Counted from the first letter of the stretch, positions 8,875 through 17,536 are shown. The stretch is 64,000 bases of DNA from Rhodopseudomonas sp. BAL398 (GCF_033001325.1 NZ_CP133111.1:558001-622000); one strand, 5' to 3'. Notes: a model not told the origin generated them from the letters alone. Made by a program: numbers and translations.

Positions 8875-9042
8875 GGACGCAAACGGTGCCGCGTCGCGCG
8901 AGGCGGCGGCGAAAAGCTGAGCCGGGGGGCCAGAAGCTGAGGGGCAGGGAGTGGCCGAGCTGAGCGCGAGGCGTTGCTAACGACGCCTCGAAGCCGTTAG
9001 TTCTGCGCGCGCGAGGCCGTGATGCCGGCGCCCCCAAGCCCC

Positions 9043-9168
9043 GTCATTCCGGGGCGCGAGCAGCGATAGCTGCGAGCGAACCCGGAATCTCGCGGCCCGG
9101 ATTCGCGCTCGCCATCTGCGGCGAGATTCCGGGTTCGCTCGGCCTGCGGCCTCACGCCCCGGAATGAC
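9043..9168. repeat. Palindromic repeat, GTCATTCCGGGG type, copy 4
   Basis: Fourth copy. Its left flank (about 8959-9042) resembles the left flank of copy 1 (about 8268-8372), so flank and element were duplicated together. Confidence 0.9.
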
Positions 9169-9265
9169 GGACGTAAACCTTGTCACGTCGCGCGCTAGAG
9201 AGCGCTTCATCGATTGATAGAAGCGGATTTGGTCGTTCCCAAGGGTACTGAGTCCTCATCCTGAG

Positions 9266-9456
9266 AGCCTGACTGAAAAAGAAACCATTGAAATCAGGTT
9301 TGATTCGTCATTGCGAGCCGAGGCCGGCGCGCAGCGCCGTCCGAGAGCGAAGCAATCCAGGGGCGCCAAGCAAGGACTGGATTGCTTCGTCGCAAGTGCT
9401 CCTCGCAATGACGACCTTGAAGTCTTGATTCTATTGATCGCTTTTTCAGTCAGACT
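9266..9456. mobile_element. MITE-like non-autonomous insertion, 191 bp
   Basis: The terminal inverted repeats AGCCTGACTGAAAAAG (9266-9281) and CTTTTTCAGTCAGACT (9441-9456) match at 15 of 16 positions. They are flanked by direct CTGAG copies at 9261-9265 and 9457-9461, consistent with a 5-bp target duplication. The element has no coding capacity. Removing it with one CTGAG copy restores a continuous palindromic repeat. Its core (9306-9413) is a CGTCATTGCGAG-type palindrome like the one at 6411. Confidence 0.75.
9306..9413. repeat. CGTCATTGCGAG-type palindromic repeat inside the MITE
   Basis: The ends CGTCATTGCGAG and CTCGCAATGACG and the inner GCAATCCAG/CTGGATTGC pair are the same as in the element at 6411-6491. 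The middle contains a different, GC-rich 30-bp segment. Confidence 0.85.
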
Positions 9457-9628
9457 CTGAGGAGCCCGGCGTAGCCCGAAGGGCGAAGCCGGGCGTCTCG
9501 AAGGATGAGGAGCCGCATGGTCTGCGGCGCATGGTTCGAGACGGCGCTTCGCGCCTCCTCACCATGAGGCGGTGCCTGTCGTGAGCGCTTCGAAGCGCAG
9601 TCCTGATTCCAGCAAAAGCAGAACCGCG

Positions 9629-10204
9629 CTATTCCGCCGGCGCGATGCCGGGCGCCAGGATCGCCTCGAGGTGCTCGGGCCGGTCGCGGTTGACGGCGGC
9701 GAGGTACTCGTCGGCGACCAGCCGCAGCCGCTTGTTCAATTCGCGTTCGATGCCGGCATTGCCGGCGCTGTCGCGGGCGCGGACGATGGCGTGGATCGCC
9801 TTGACGTGGTTGGCGATCAGTTCCTCGGGGACGCGGGCGAGGTCGGGGGCGTGCTCGATCACCCGGCACAGGCTTTCGGCGGCGATGGCGGCGTGGGGAA
9901 AGCCGAAGGTGGCGGCGTCGCCCTTGATGTCGTGGGCGGCGCGAAACAATTCGTCGCGCGTCGCGTCATTGACGCCGTCTGCGATGATCGCCGCATGCGC
10001 GGCGGCGAGCCGCGCGCATTCGTCCGCCATCCAGGCGCCGAATTCGCTGGACAGCTTGGCCAGCGCCCGTTCGGCGCGCGCCACCGGATCGTCGAGATCC
10101 TTGTCGGCGACGCGGCGCAGCACCTTGCGCAGCGGGTTGGGCTGCGTGATCAGCTGATAGTCGGCAAACGTCTCGATCTGGACGTCGCGCGGTGTCTTGG
10201 CCAT
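9629..10204 (-). CDS. Hpt-domain histidine phosphotransfer protein
   Basis: A 191-residue protein with a histidine-containing phosphotransfer domain. The AAHDIKGDAATFGF segment around residue 91 holds the phosphorylatable His and the following KG typical of Hpt helices. The rest is predicted mostly helical, with no kinase or ATP-binding motif. It lies 19 bp downstream of a single-domain response regulator on the same strand, so the two probably form part of a phosphorelay. The sensor kinase is not in the window. Confidence 0.82.
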   Translation of the reverse strand: MAKTPRDVQIETFADYQLITQPNPLRKVLRRVADKDLDDPVARAERALAKLSSEFGAWMADECARLAAAHAAIIADGVNDATRDELFRAAHDIKGDAATFGFPHAAIAAESLCRVIEHAPDLARVPEELIANHVKAIHAIVRARDSAGNAGIERELNKRLRLVADEYLAAVNRDRPEHLEAILAPGIAPAE

Positions 10205-10223
10205 GCTCGAAGGCGCCTTGTCG

Positions 10224-10769
10224 CTAACCCGAGACCCGGGCTTTATCCAGAAGGGACGGGTGCTGGATCACTTCCGCCTCGCCGCCGTGGCGGCGTTCGG
10301 GGCCGATATAGCCGCCCGTCGTACTGCGGCGGCGGTCGGGCCCGAAATAATTCTTGGTCTTGATGAACGGCCGCGGGCTGGCGACGACGTTGAGCACGCG
10401 CTGATACAGGCTCTTGGCCGAGATCGGCTTGGCGAGAAATTCGGTGACGCCGGCGTCGCGCGCCAAAGTGACGCGGCGCTTCTCCGAATGCCCGGTCAGC
10501 ATGATGATCGGCGCGTAGGGGTTGCCCTTGGATTCCGGCTGCCGGATCATCTGCGCCAATTCGAGCCCGTCGAAGATCGGCATCGACCAGTCGGTGATGA
10601 CGATGTCGGGCGTGGTGTTGGTGTACATTTCCAGCGCGGTGGCGCCGTCCTCGGCCTCATAGACCTCGCGCGCGCCGAACGAATGCAGCAGCGTGCGCAG
10701 GATCCGGCGCATGTGCGGATTGTCGTCGCAGACCAGAAAGCGCAGCTTGTTGAAATCGATCCGGAACAT
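10224..10769 (-). CDS. Response regulator receiver protein
   Basis: A CheY-like receiver domain fills residues 1-130, with acidic pocket Asp15/Asp16 (VCDDN), the phospho-acceptor Asp60 (VITDWSMP) and the conserved Lys in FLAKPIS. The last 50 residues are an Arg/Gly-rich extension (FGPDRRR, IGPERRHGG) with no recognised output domain. I chose the ATG at 10769, which has GGGAG a few bases upstream, over a GTG five codons earlier. It is followed directly by the Hpt gene. Confidence 0.88.
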   Translation of the reverse strand: MFRIDFNKLRFLVCDDNPHMRRILRTLLHSFGAREVYEAEDGATALEMYTNTTPDIVITDWSMPIFDGLELAQMIRQPESKGNPYAPIIMLTGHSEKRRVTLARDAGVTEFLAKPISAKSLYQRVLNVVASPRPFIKTKNYFGPDRRRSTTGGYIGPERRHGGEAEVIQHPSLLDKARVSG

Positions 10770-10987
10770 GGCTCTCCCGCGCACCGATGGCGTCGGTATA
10801 CGTCGCGTTAACTATAAGCCGGTGGGCGTTAACGAAGGGTTGAGGGGGCGGGGGAGCGACGCGGGGCCGGGCCGGGGCGCGGGGACGCGGGCAGGTCGGC
10901 CGGGCGTCCCGATACGGCGGCGGGGCAGGGCGGCGCGAGACGGCGGCGCGGGGCCGGGCGCGCGGCGAACGCCGCCCCCAGCAACCG

Positions 10988-11045
10988 GTCATTCCGGGGC
11001 GCGCGCAGCGCCAGCTGCGCGCGAACCCGGAATCTCGCGGCAATG
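10988..11045. repeat. Truncated GTCATTCCGGGG-type repeat
   Basis: Only the left half of the 126-bp element is present: GTCATTCCGGGGCGCG through CGAACCCGGAATCTCGCGG. The right arm is missing, so it is a decayed copy. Confidence 0.75.
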
Positions 11046-11376
11046 GCAGCGCGCGACGTCTCCCTCCGCGTCATGGCCGGACTTGTTCCGGGGGTGACGG
11101 CAGTGCCTATGGCACCGCGAGATGCCTCTAAGTGAAGACAGGCGGGGCAGCGCGGACAGTCAGGTTTTGGAGGCGATGCCTTCCATACATGCCGTAAGAG
11201 ATCTGGTGCCTATCCAAGAGGCATCGTCGGCGCAAAAGTTGTGAAATTTGGCACATCCCATGCGCTAAGATTGAGGGTGGCGGGCTCGCGAAGCCACACG
11301 AAGAATGAAGGTGGGAAAGAAACCTTCGAAGAAAAGTGCAGCGCCAAAATCCAGAAAAATGCTGGGATGAAAGTCC
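11046..11376. other. Intergenic stretch with no supported gene
   Basis: This contains a fragment of another repeat type (GTCATGGCCGGACTTGTTCCGG near 11070) and otherwise unremarkable sequence. The plus-strand open frame at 11241-11603 has no ribosome binding site and low-complexity composition, and I do not support it. Confidence 0.5.
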
Positions 11377-11583
11377 CTAGAGGTTCACATTCCGCTGTGC
11401 AGCGTCAATCGCTACCCGCAACTCCTGAGAAAGATGCTTCGCGTGACGAATCTTCAATTCAATACGGACGTGATCAACCCCATCTGGTAGCCCCACGTCC
11501 AAGACGGGTATTGTTACGATTACAAATTCGTCTTGGGCTATTGCTGATGGCAGTTGCTGCTGGGCTGATAGATAAGTTGGCAT
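11377..11583 (-). CDS. Small hypothetical protein
   Basis: A 68-residue frame with balanced composition (DEFVIVTIPVLDVGLPDG, then a charged helical region). The ATG at 11583 is preceded by GGGGAG at seven-base spacing. It lies about 90 bp downstream of the transposase remnant on the same strand and may be debris of the same insertion. I do not recognise a family. Confidence 0.4.
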   Translation of the reverse strand: MPTYLSAQQQLPSAIAQDEFVIVTIPVLDVGLPDGVDHVRIELKIRHAKHLSQELRVAIDAAQRNVNL

Positions 11584-11673
11584 TTCGGTTGCTCCCCAAC
11601 TGAAATCTAGAGCTATCCATGTCCTTTACGCCACTGTGAAAAGCGCTTGGCCGCCTGTTTCTTATGGATAACC

Positions 11674-11841
11674 TTAGTTAGTCGGCCGGTAGGTCAGGCG
11701 CTTGCCCTCAATACCCTTGAGAGCCTTCGCCGTCCGTTCCCAATCGCTAACGCCAAGGCCGGAACGATTATTGTACCGGAATTCAAATTCCGTGAAGTAG
11801 CGCTGCAAGCAACTGCGGTTCGACTTTGCCACTACCTCGCG
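11674..11841 (-). pseudogene. IS1595-family (ISXO2-like) transposase, C-terminal remnant
   Basis: The last 55 codons of a minus-strand frame read FTEFEFRYNNRSGLG, AKALKGIEGKRLTYR and a stop. This is the characteristic end of the DDE transposases of the IS1595/ISXO2 group. Nothing upstream in the frame continues the catalytic domain; it runs into palindromic repeats and GC-rich sequence instead. So only the C-terminal tail survives and the gene is dead. Confidence 0.75.
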
Positions 11842-11903
11842 CGGCTCGACGCGACGTGAGGCCTGCTTGGCGCTTCGCTCGGCGATGCATCCGGCACCGA
11901 GGG

Positions 11904-11947
11904 CCTCATCCTTCGAGACCCCCGGCGCCGGGCTCCTCGGGATGAGG
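11904..11947. repeat. Palindromic repeat, CCTCATCC/GGATGAGG type, uninterrupted
   Basis: CCTCATCCTTCGAGACCCCC pairs with GGGCTCCTCGGGATGAGG. In reverse complement this matches the host repeat at 9254-9568 without the MITE, giving a local empty-site reference. It abuts the transposase remnant. Confidence 0.8.
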
Positions 11948-12416
11948 GTCGGACGCTGCTCCGCTGCCGGCGGGATCGGGCGGGCGGCCCTGGCGCCGCG
12001 CAGATGCGACTCGGTCCTGGGAGGCGAGGGGCGCGGTCCCGGCTCGGCGAGCGACTCGCAGCCCCCAGCGCCTCGCCCCCAGCGACTCGCAGCCCGGTAC
12101 CGCTGTCCCCGACGCAGCGAGTCGGTCGATAGGAATGATGTCCTTTTGGTGCAAATCTTATGGGAATACCGGCGGCGTTTGGGGCCGAAATCTTGTGGCG
12201 GGCGCCATGATTTGGCCGCAAGACATTTGCGCCGCGGCGGGGCTGCCGCCGCTTTGCCGCAGCTTGGCCGCAAGACTGCGAGGCAAATTTTCGAGTGGAA
12301 TCAAGCACAGGACCGCGTGCCGCCGGCGTCGTCACAGGTTTGCCGCAAGCGCCGGAAAAATCCGGCCAAGATATTGATATGTCGATAGAATTTAGCTCGC
12401 GGCGAAGCCCCGCGGC
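11948..12416. other. Gene-free stretch with short direct repeats
   Basis: A CAGCGACTCGCAGCCC-like unit is repeated around 12045-12095, and GC-rich short repeats (TTGGCCGCAAGAC, TTGCCGCA) follow. I see no convincing coding frame or RNA. It is probably a decayed insertion region between the transposase remnant and nadK. Confidence 0.5.
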
Positions 12417-13196
12417 TCAGTAGCCGAATTGCTCGCTGAGAATCCGTTCTTCCAGGCTGTGGCCGGGGTCGAACAGCATCCGCATCGAGATGGTCTTGTC
12501 CGAAATCACCTCGACCCGGCGCACGTCGCGGGCCTCGTCGTGGTCGGCGACCGCCGCGACCGGGCGCTTGTCGCCCTCCAGCACCTCGATCGCCACGAAG
12601 GCGGTGTTGGGCAGCAGCGCGCCGCGCCAGCGCCGCGGCCGAAACGCCGAGATCGGCGTCAGCGCCAGCAGGGCGGCGTTGATCGGCAGGATCGGGCCTT
12701 GCGCCGACAGATTGTAGGCGGTCGAGCCCGCCGGCGTCGCCACCATGATTCCGTCGGCGATCAGCTCGCTCATCCGCTCGCGCTCGTCGATGATGATGCG
12801 CAGCCGCGCCGCCTGGTGGGTCTGGCGAAACAGCGAGACCTCGTTGATGGCGTGGTGAATATGCACCTCGCCGTGGACATCGGTGGCGCGCATCAGCAGC
12901 GGATGGATCACGGTGTCGCGCGCCGCCGCGAGCCGCGCGCGCAAATCGACGGTGCTGTATTCGTTCATCAGAAAGCCGACAGTGCCGCGATGCATGCCGT
13001 AGATCGGCTTGTCGGTGCGCATATATTGATGCAGCGTTTGCAGCATCAAGCCGTCGCCGCCGAGTGCCACGATGACATCGGATTCGGCGGGCTCGCAATT
13101 GCCGTACAGCTCCACCAGCTGCGTCAGCGCGGTCTGCGCCTCCGCGCTTGTGCTTGCGACAAAGGCGATGCGGACTGGCTTGCTGAGTTTGGTCAT
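12417..13196 (-). CDS. nadK: NAD kinase
   Basis: A 259-residue protein with the two diagnostic motifs of ATP-NAD kinases: GGDGLML near residue 45 and the [19 protein letters not shown] segment near 150. It phosphorylates NAD to NADP in the cytoplasm using ATP. The start at 13196 gives [15 protein letters not shown], placing the first Rossmann-like strand at the N-terminus as usual. Length agrees with alphaproteobacterial NadK. The next gene on the same strand, a TPR protein, is 241 bp upstream, so nadK probably has its own promoter. Confidence 0.93.
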   Translation of the reverse strand: MTKLSKPVRIAFVASTSAEAQTALTQLVELYGNCEPAESDVIVALGGDGLMLQTLHQYMRTDKPIYGMHRGTVGFLMNEYSTVDLRARLAAARDTVIHPLLMRATDVHGEVHIHHAINEVSLFRQTHQAARLRIIIDERERMSELIADGIMVATPAGSTAYNLSAQGPILPINAALLALTPISAFRPRRWRGALLPNTAFVAIEVLEGDKRPVAAVADHDEARDVRRVEVISDKTISMRMLFDPGHSLEERILSEQFGY

Positions 13197-13437
13197 GCAG
13201 TCTCTGCGGCTCGATCGGCGCGGGGTCGTTGCGATCACGGTCGGTGCGAATAAGCTTGTTGCGCCGCCGTCGTCTATACGACCTTTCTGGCCATTGTCGA
13301 GCCGCGGGATTGTTCGCGCGGCTTTCGCCTGTCGCCGGAACGCCATCGCCGATCATCGCATCGGCGATTCCCGACGCGGATCTTCGTGGTGCATCGGCGG
13401 GGCCGGGTGGCGCGCCGATGCGATTTGGCATGGCCGA

Positions 13438-13989
13438 TTAGTACACCGGCCCTTGGCCGGGCGGCTTGTCCAGCGCCGCCGCCAGCGATTTATATTCGTC
13501 ACACTCGGTGCCGCACAGCGCGGCGATGCGGCCCAGATGATACTGCGCCTGATCGCGATTGCCCTGTTCGAGCTGCCACAGGCCGTAATACTGCCAGGTC
13601 CGCACATGCGCCGGATCGGCCTTCAAAGCGCGCTCGTACCAGATCGGCGACAGCTTGTAGTCGCCGAGCTTGCGATAGGAATAGCCGATCAGATTGGCGA
13701 CGTCGGCGCGGTCGTCCTGGCCCAGCGCGGTCAGCTGGGCGATCGCGCCGCTGTAGTCGCCGCGGTCATAGACCGTCGCATAGGCGGCGCGATAGGCCTT
13801 GAGAAATGCCGGGTTCTCGAGGCCGGAGCTCTTCTTGCCGGTCTTCTTGCCCTTGGTGGATTTGTCGCCCGAGGCCGGCGGCGTCGGCGTCTCGTCGCTG
13901 GCCGCCTTGACCGGGGTCAGCGCCGGCGCGAGCGTCACGGCGATCGCGAACAACGCCAGCAGCGATAGTCTGAACACGGTCCTGCTCAT
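13438..13989 (-). CDS. Exported tetratricopeptide-repeat protein
   Basis: The first 30 residues form a signal peptide (hydrophobic LSLLALFAIAVTLAPALTP followed by VKAAS). A Lys/Ser/Thr-rich linker (40-55) follows, then about three TPR units from residue 65 to 165 with the typical A-x-Y/G-x-x-Y/A spacing, for example GYSYRKLGDYKLSPIWYERALKADP. The protein is probably periplasmic and serves as a protein-binding scaffold. Its partner is unknown and the neighbours give no clue. Confidence 0.8.
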   Translation of the reverse strand: MSRTVFRLSLLALFAIAVTLAPALTPVKAASDETPTPPASGDKSTKGKKTGKKSSGLENPAFLKAYRAAYATVYDRGDYSGAIAQLTALGQDDRADVANLIGYSYRKLGDYKLSPIWYERALKADPAHVRTWQYYGLWQLEQGNRDQAQYHLGRIAALCGTECDEYKSLAAALDKPPGQGPVY

Positions 13990-14268
13990 GCATTCCTCCC
14001 ATGATCGACGAAGCCCGAGCCTACACCAAAACCGCCGGATGGAAACAGCGCTCCATGCCGCGCAAGGCGATCGGCGCGATGATGCCGCCCGCGTCGCATC
14101 CGCTGCGCCAAGCTGAGCAACGGTTCATGCGGATGAATACCAGGGCGCGGTTCGATTCAGCTTCGGTTCAGGTTGGCGCCGCTAGCGTGGCGGCATGATC
14201 GATAAGCCCGGGAAATCATCCGGCCAACTTCGCGGTCGACCTGCACCCCAACCTTCCTGGAGACGACC

Positions 14269-14562
14269 ATGATCAAGATGATGTCCGCCGCACTGCTCGC
14301 CGTGTTGCTGCTCGCCGCCCCGGCGATGGCCGCCGGCACCGTCCGCGACCACAGCGCCACCGCGCTCGACGCCAATGCCAAGATGATGCACGCCAAACCG
14401 CATGCCCGGATGCATGTGCGCCACAAGGCGGTGAAGAGCCATGTGCGGATCGTGCGCCCGCACCACAAGCGCCTGCGTCATCACAGCCTCCGCCAGCACC
14501 ACCAGATCCACGTCTCCAAGGCGATGATCAAGCATGTGACCCGCGGCCCCAAGCGCGGCTGA
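14269..14562 (+). CDS. Small His-rich exported protein
   Basis: A 97-residue protein with a signal peptide (residues 1-22, LLAAPAMAAG cleavage region). The mature part has about 15 histidines and many Lys/Arg, so it should be strongly basic. Clusters such as RPHHKRLRHHSLRQHHQ could bind metal or nucleic acid, but no family is recognised. A GGAG site precedes the ATG. It stands alone between convergent and collinear small exported protein genes. Confidence 0.6.
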   Translation: MIKMMSAALLAVLLLAAPAMAAGTVRDHSATALDANAKMMHAKPHARMHVRHKAVKSHVRIVRPHHKRLRHHSLRQHHQIHVSKAMIKHVTRGPKRG

Positions 14563-14733
14563 TCGATCGGTCTCGATCGCGCCGCTGCGCGCCGGATCAC
14601 GCAACATCCCGCCGGCTCGCTTGCCTCGCTTTGGCGATGGCGGCGAGCCGCGTCGGTTTGGCGCGCCGTCGCGCCGGGGTGGATCGGTTGCATTGTCCGA
14701 TCCAGCCGTTAAACCAGCATCGGGACCAACCGG

Positions 14734-15150
14734 ATGCTGCAATTGATGTTGACGCGCGCAACGACGCTGGCGCTGGTCGCACTGACGCTCGGCGGCTGCG
14801 GCGGCGGCTTGATGAGCTCCGCCGATGATCGCGGCGGTTCGGGCCAGCCGTTCCCGAGCCAATACCGCAGCCAGATCGTCGCCTTCCTCCATACTTACCT
14901 GACTAATCCGGTCGGCGTGCGCGATGCCACGATGGCCGAACCGGTGCAGCGCAGCGTCGACGGCCGGCAGCTCTATATTTCCTGCCTGCGTTTCACGCCG
15001 CGGCGATCCAACGGCAGCTACGGCCCGGCGCGCGAACTGGCGGTCGTCCATGTCGACGCCCGGGTCGACCGGGTGATGGAGGAGGCCGGCGAGGCCTGCG
15101 CCGGGCTGACCTATGCGCCGTTTCCCGAGCTGGAAAAAATGTCGCGCTAG
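14734..15150 (+). CDS. Putative lipoprotein
   Basis: The N-terminal hydrophobic stretch ends in LTLGGC, a lipobox, predicting lipid attachment at Cys22 and a periplasm-facing anchor. The 115-residue mature part has two further Cys residues (SCLRF and EACAG), possibly a disulfide. I do not recognise the domain. An in-frame ATG four codons downstream could be the real start; both keep the lipobox. Confidence 0.6.
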   Translation: MLQLMLTRATTLALVALTLGGCGGGLMSSADDRGGSGQPFPSQYRSQIVAFLHTYLTNPVGVRDATMAEPVQRSVDGRQLYISCLRFTPRRSNGSYGPARELAVVHVDARVDRVMEEAGEACAGLTYAPFPELEKMSR

Positions 15151-15318
15151 CCCCGACCAAAACCGCCGCCGCCACGACTAACTCCAGCCGGCCGGTTCCC
15201 TATTGTGGCTGCGAAGCCACAGTTGGGCAGTATCAATGCTTCGCCAAAGCCGTCCGGCAACCAAACTGACGCCACGTTGTTCTGTCCATATAGCACGACG
15301 TAGCAAGGGGATATTGCG

Positions 15319-16035
15319 ATGAAAAAGCTTCTGTCCGGCATCGCCGCCGCGGCCGCCATGTTCGCGCTGGCCGGCCCCGCGGCCGCTGCCGATCTTGGCC
15401 CGCGTACCTACACCAAGGCCCCGGCCTACACGGCGCCGGAAGTGGTCTACAACTGGACCGGCTTCTATCTGGGCGGCAATCTCGGCGGCGCCTTCGCCGG
15501 CAGCGACAATATCGCCAATGACGGCCGCTTCATGGGCGGCGTGCAGGGCGGCGCCGATTTCCAGTTCGCCCATAATTGGGTGGTCGGTATCGAGGCGCAA
15601 TATAGCTGGCTGCCATCGAGCAATAATGACGGCGTGTTGCTGCCTGGCGGCGCGTTGGTGACGCAGGAGACCAAGGGGCTCGGCTCGGTCACCGGCCGGC
15701 TCGGTTACACCTGGGGGCCGGCGCTGCTCTACGCCAAGGGCGGCTACGCCTTCCGCGACAGCAATCTCGATGTCAGCGTGGCCGGCACGCCAGCGGCCTA
15801 CAGCACCAATGGCAATCGCGACAGCGGCTATACGGTCGGCGCCGGCCTGGAATACATGTTCGCGCCGAACTGGTCGGCCAAGGTCGAGTATCAGTATTAC
15901 AAGTTCGACGACACCAACTTCACCGGCGGCCCGGCGGGCTTGGCCGGGACCTCGTTCCGCAACGACGAACACACCGTCAAGGCCGGGCTCAATTATCGCT
16001 TCGGCTGGGGCGGCCCGGAGGTCGCCAAATACTGA
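15319..16035 (+). CDS. Omp25/RopB-like outer membrane beta-barrel protein
   Basis: A 238-residue protein with a cleavable signal peptide (AGPAAAADL around residue 25). An eight-stranded barrel follows, with the typical NWTGFYLGGNLGGAF first strand, GRLGYTWGPALLYAKGGYAF mid-segment and a final LNYRFGWGGPEVAKY strand. This family is abundant in Rhizobiales outer membranes and usually has structural roles. A GGGG Shine-Dalgarno sequence lies upstream, and a rho-independent terminator follows the stop by about 25 bp. Confidence 0.9.
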   Translation: MKKLLSGIAAAAAMFALAGPAAAADLGPRTYTKAPAYTAPEVVYNWTGFYLGGNLGGAFAGSDNIANDGRFMGGVQGGADFQFAHNWVVGIEAQYSWLPSSNNDGVLLPGGALVTQETKGLGSVTGRLGYTWGPALLYAKGGYAFRDSNLDVSVAGTPAAYSTNGNRDSGYTVGAGLEYMFAPNWSAKVEYQYYKFDDTNFTGGPAGLAGTSFRNDEHTVKAGLNYRFGWGGPEVAKY

Positions 16036-16060
16036 CGACGGCGATCGAGCAGCATTGCGC

Positions 16061-16090
16061 AGGCCGGCATTCATGTGCCGGCCTTTTTCT
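16061..16090 (+). terminator. Rho-independent terminator after the Omp25-like gene
   Basis: AGGCCGGCA and TGCCGGCCT form a nine-pair stem around a six-base loop and are followed by TTTTTCT. Confidence 0.85.
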
Positions 16091-16198
16091 TGGCGGCGGC
16101 GGCAGGCCGGCCGGGAATCGAAGGTTAACGAGTCCTGAATCTCGGGAAAAATATCGGATGGGACTCCGCGGCTAGAATCGCCCGATGCTTTTCAAGCC

Positions 16199-16306
16199 AT
16201 GAACCCGACCTTGAAATCCCGGCTCGACGCCCTCCAGATCGGCCTTGCTCTGGTCCTGCTGCTGGCCTGCGCGATCAATCTGGCGGTGCTGTGCCGGCTG
16301 CTGTGA
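16199..16306 (+). CDS. 35-residue single-pass membrane miniprotein
   Basis: A short frame encodes MNPTLKSRLDALQ followed by about 20 hydrophobic residues (IGLALVLLLACAINLAVLC) and RLL, a clear single transmembrane helix. There is no strong ribosome binding site, so expression is uncertain. It lies 78 bp upstream of the DUF2171 gene on the same strand. Confidence 0.4.
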   Translation: MNPTLKSRLDALQIGLALVLLLACAINLAVLCRLL

Positions 16307-16384
16307 CGCCCGCCGCCCCATTCGCCGCCGCGGTTGAACCGATCCGGTTCCCGCGCGTTGGGCAAGTCCACAGAGGACATTCAG

Positions 16385-16630
16385 ATGACAGACGTCACAC
16401 ACATCAAAGAGCATATGGAAGTGATCGGCGCGGACGGCGTGCATGTCGGCACCGTCGACAAGGTCGAGGGCGGCCGGATCAAGTTGACCAAGGCCGATAG
16501 CGGGCAGGGCCATCACAAGGGTCACCACCATTTCATCGATCTCGGCCTGGTCGCTGAAGTCGAAGGCCAGAAGGTGCGGCTGTCGGCCAATGGCGACGTC
16601 GCGGTGACGATGGAAGAAGAAAAGGCCTGA
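16385..16630 (+). CDS. DUF2171 family protein
   Basis: An 81-residue cytoplasmic protein of the DUF2171 family, a PRC-barrel-like small beta fold. It has the MEVIGADGVHVGTVDKVEGGRIKLTKAD core and a His-rich loop (GQGHHKGHHHFI) in the middle. The ATG at 16385 follows an AGAGGAC site; an upstream in-frame start at 16334 lacks one and overlaps the miniprotein region. Function unknown; relatives are often linked to stress responses. Confidence 0.75.
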   Translation: MTDVTHIKEHMEVIGADGVHVGTVDKVEGGRIKLTKADSGQGHHKGHHHFIDLGLVAEVEGQKVRLSANGDVAVTMEEEKA

Positions 16631-16745
16631 GGGAGCGCTGAAACGCGCCCTGGTCTGATCTGGATCAGCCGCCGCAGACGATGTTTGCGCTCTGCGGCGC
16701 GCCAGCTTTGGCGTGGCCCGATGCGAGATGGCCGCTGGAGAAAAT

Positions 16746-16820
16746 TGGTGCCGGTTGAGAGGATTGAACTCCCGACCTTCGGTTTACAAAACCGCTGCTC
16801 TACCGCTGAGCTAAACCGGC
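16746..16820 (-). tRNA. tRNA-Thr (anticodon TGT)
   Basis: On the minus strand a cloverleaf can be drawn. The acceptor arms are GCCGGTT and AACCGGC, with D-arm GCTC...GAGC, anticodon loop TTTGTAA (anticodon TGT) and T-loop GTTCAATCC. A CCA end is encoded. Confidence 0.93.
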
Positions 16821-17044
16821 ATTTTCCGGAAAAACAGCTAGCAGCGCCGTTCGGTCCCGACAAGGCCGGTCGGCAAGTTTTGTCGGCTGCCGTCGGGACT
16901 GGCGGCGGCAGCCGGTCCGCGTTCCGCCGCCGGATGTCCCGCCAATCCGTCCGAGAGCTGCGCCACGCCGGGTGCGTTAGGCTTACCGCGCAATTTGGCG
17001 CCGGCCTTAACCCCTCCATCAGCGTTTTCTGGTAGCTTGGCGTG

Positions 17045-17536
17045 ATGCAGACGGGGATGTCGATGAAGCGTGTGGCGCAGGCGTTGATGCTGTTGACCGT
17101 GACCGCAGTGCCGGCTTGGGCCGACAGCGGCGGCATTGTGATGGTGAGGCCCGGTCGCCCCGGCGTGCCGATCATCATCAACGGGGTCGATGCGTCGTAC
17201 CGGGTGGTGGAAGGCGATTGGGGCCTGCTGCGCGGCACCCATGTGCAGCCGACCGTCTATGGCGGCCGTTATATCGATCCGGTGCCGCGGGTCGGGCATT
17301 ATTTTCCGCGCTCCACCTCCTTGCCGGGTTACGGCCGGCTCGAGATCGAACCGCCGGCCAACCGGAAGCTGCCGCAACCCGCCGAGAGCTATCATGAATC
17401 CTGGTCGGCGCAGTCCGCGCCGCCGACGGCCCAACCGATGGTGCCGTTCGATCCGCCAAATGTGATCGTGGCGCCGCCGGAACGCGGGATGTATGCGCCG
17501 GAACGGCGCCCGGATTACAGTCGACCTCGAAACTAG
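17045..17536 (+). CDS. Exported Pro-rich hypothetical protein
   Basis: Signal peptide (MKRVAQALMLLTVTAVPAWA, starting at the third in-frame Met), then a 135-residue mature region rich in Pro, Arg and Tyr, with conserved-looking segments GVPIIINGVDASYRVVEGDWG and PTVYGGRYIDP. No known domain. The next gene, 33 bp downstream on the same strand, encodes another small exported Tyr/Gly-rich protein, so the two are probably cotranscribed. The start could be any of three nearby ATGs; 17045 is the first. Confidence 0.6.
   Translation: MQTGMSMKRVAQALMLLTVTAVPAWADSGGIVMVRPGRPGVPIIINGVDASYRVVEGDWGLLRGTHVQPTVYGGRYIDPVPRVGHYFPRSTSLPGYGRLEIEPPANRKLPQPAESYHESWSAQSAPPTAQPMVPFDPPNVIVAPPERGMYAPERRPDYSRPRN

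Larger units (their letters stand above)
9254..9568. repeat. Palindromic repeat, CCTCATCCTGAGGAGCCCGG type, interrupted
   Basis: The left end CCTCATCCT (9254-9262) pairs with AGGATGAGG (9502-9510); a further arm runs to a CCTCACCATGAGG end near 9568. The element is split by the insertion at 9266-9456. An uninterrupted relative lies in opposite orientation at 11904-11947. Confidence 0.8.

Noticed and set aside
8373-9168. Regularly spaced repeats that might look like a CRISPR array
   Set aside because: The units are 126-bp palindromic elements at irregular spacing with no short unique spacers and no cas genes.
11241-11603. Plus-strand 120-codon frame
   Set aside because: It has no ribosome binding site, biased composition, and overlaps a better-supported minus-strand small frame.
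16654-16667. CTGATCTGGATCAG palindrome as an FNR box
   Set aside because: Both outer bases differ from TTGAT-N4-ATCAA, and it lies downstream of the DUF2171 gene and not in a promoter.
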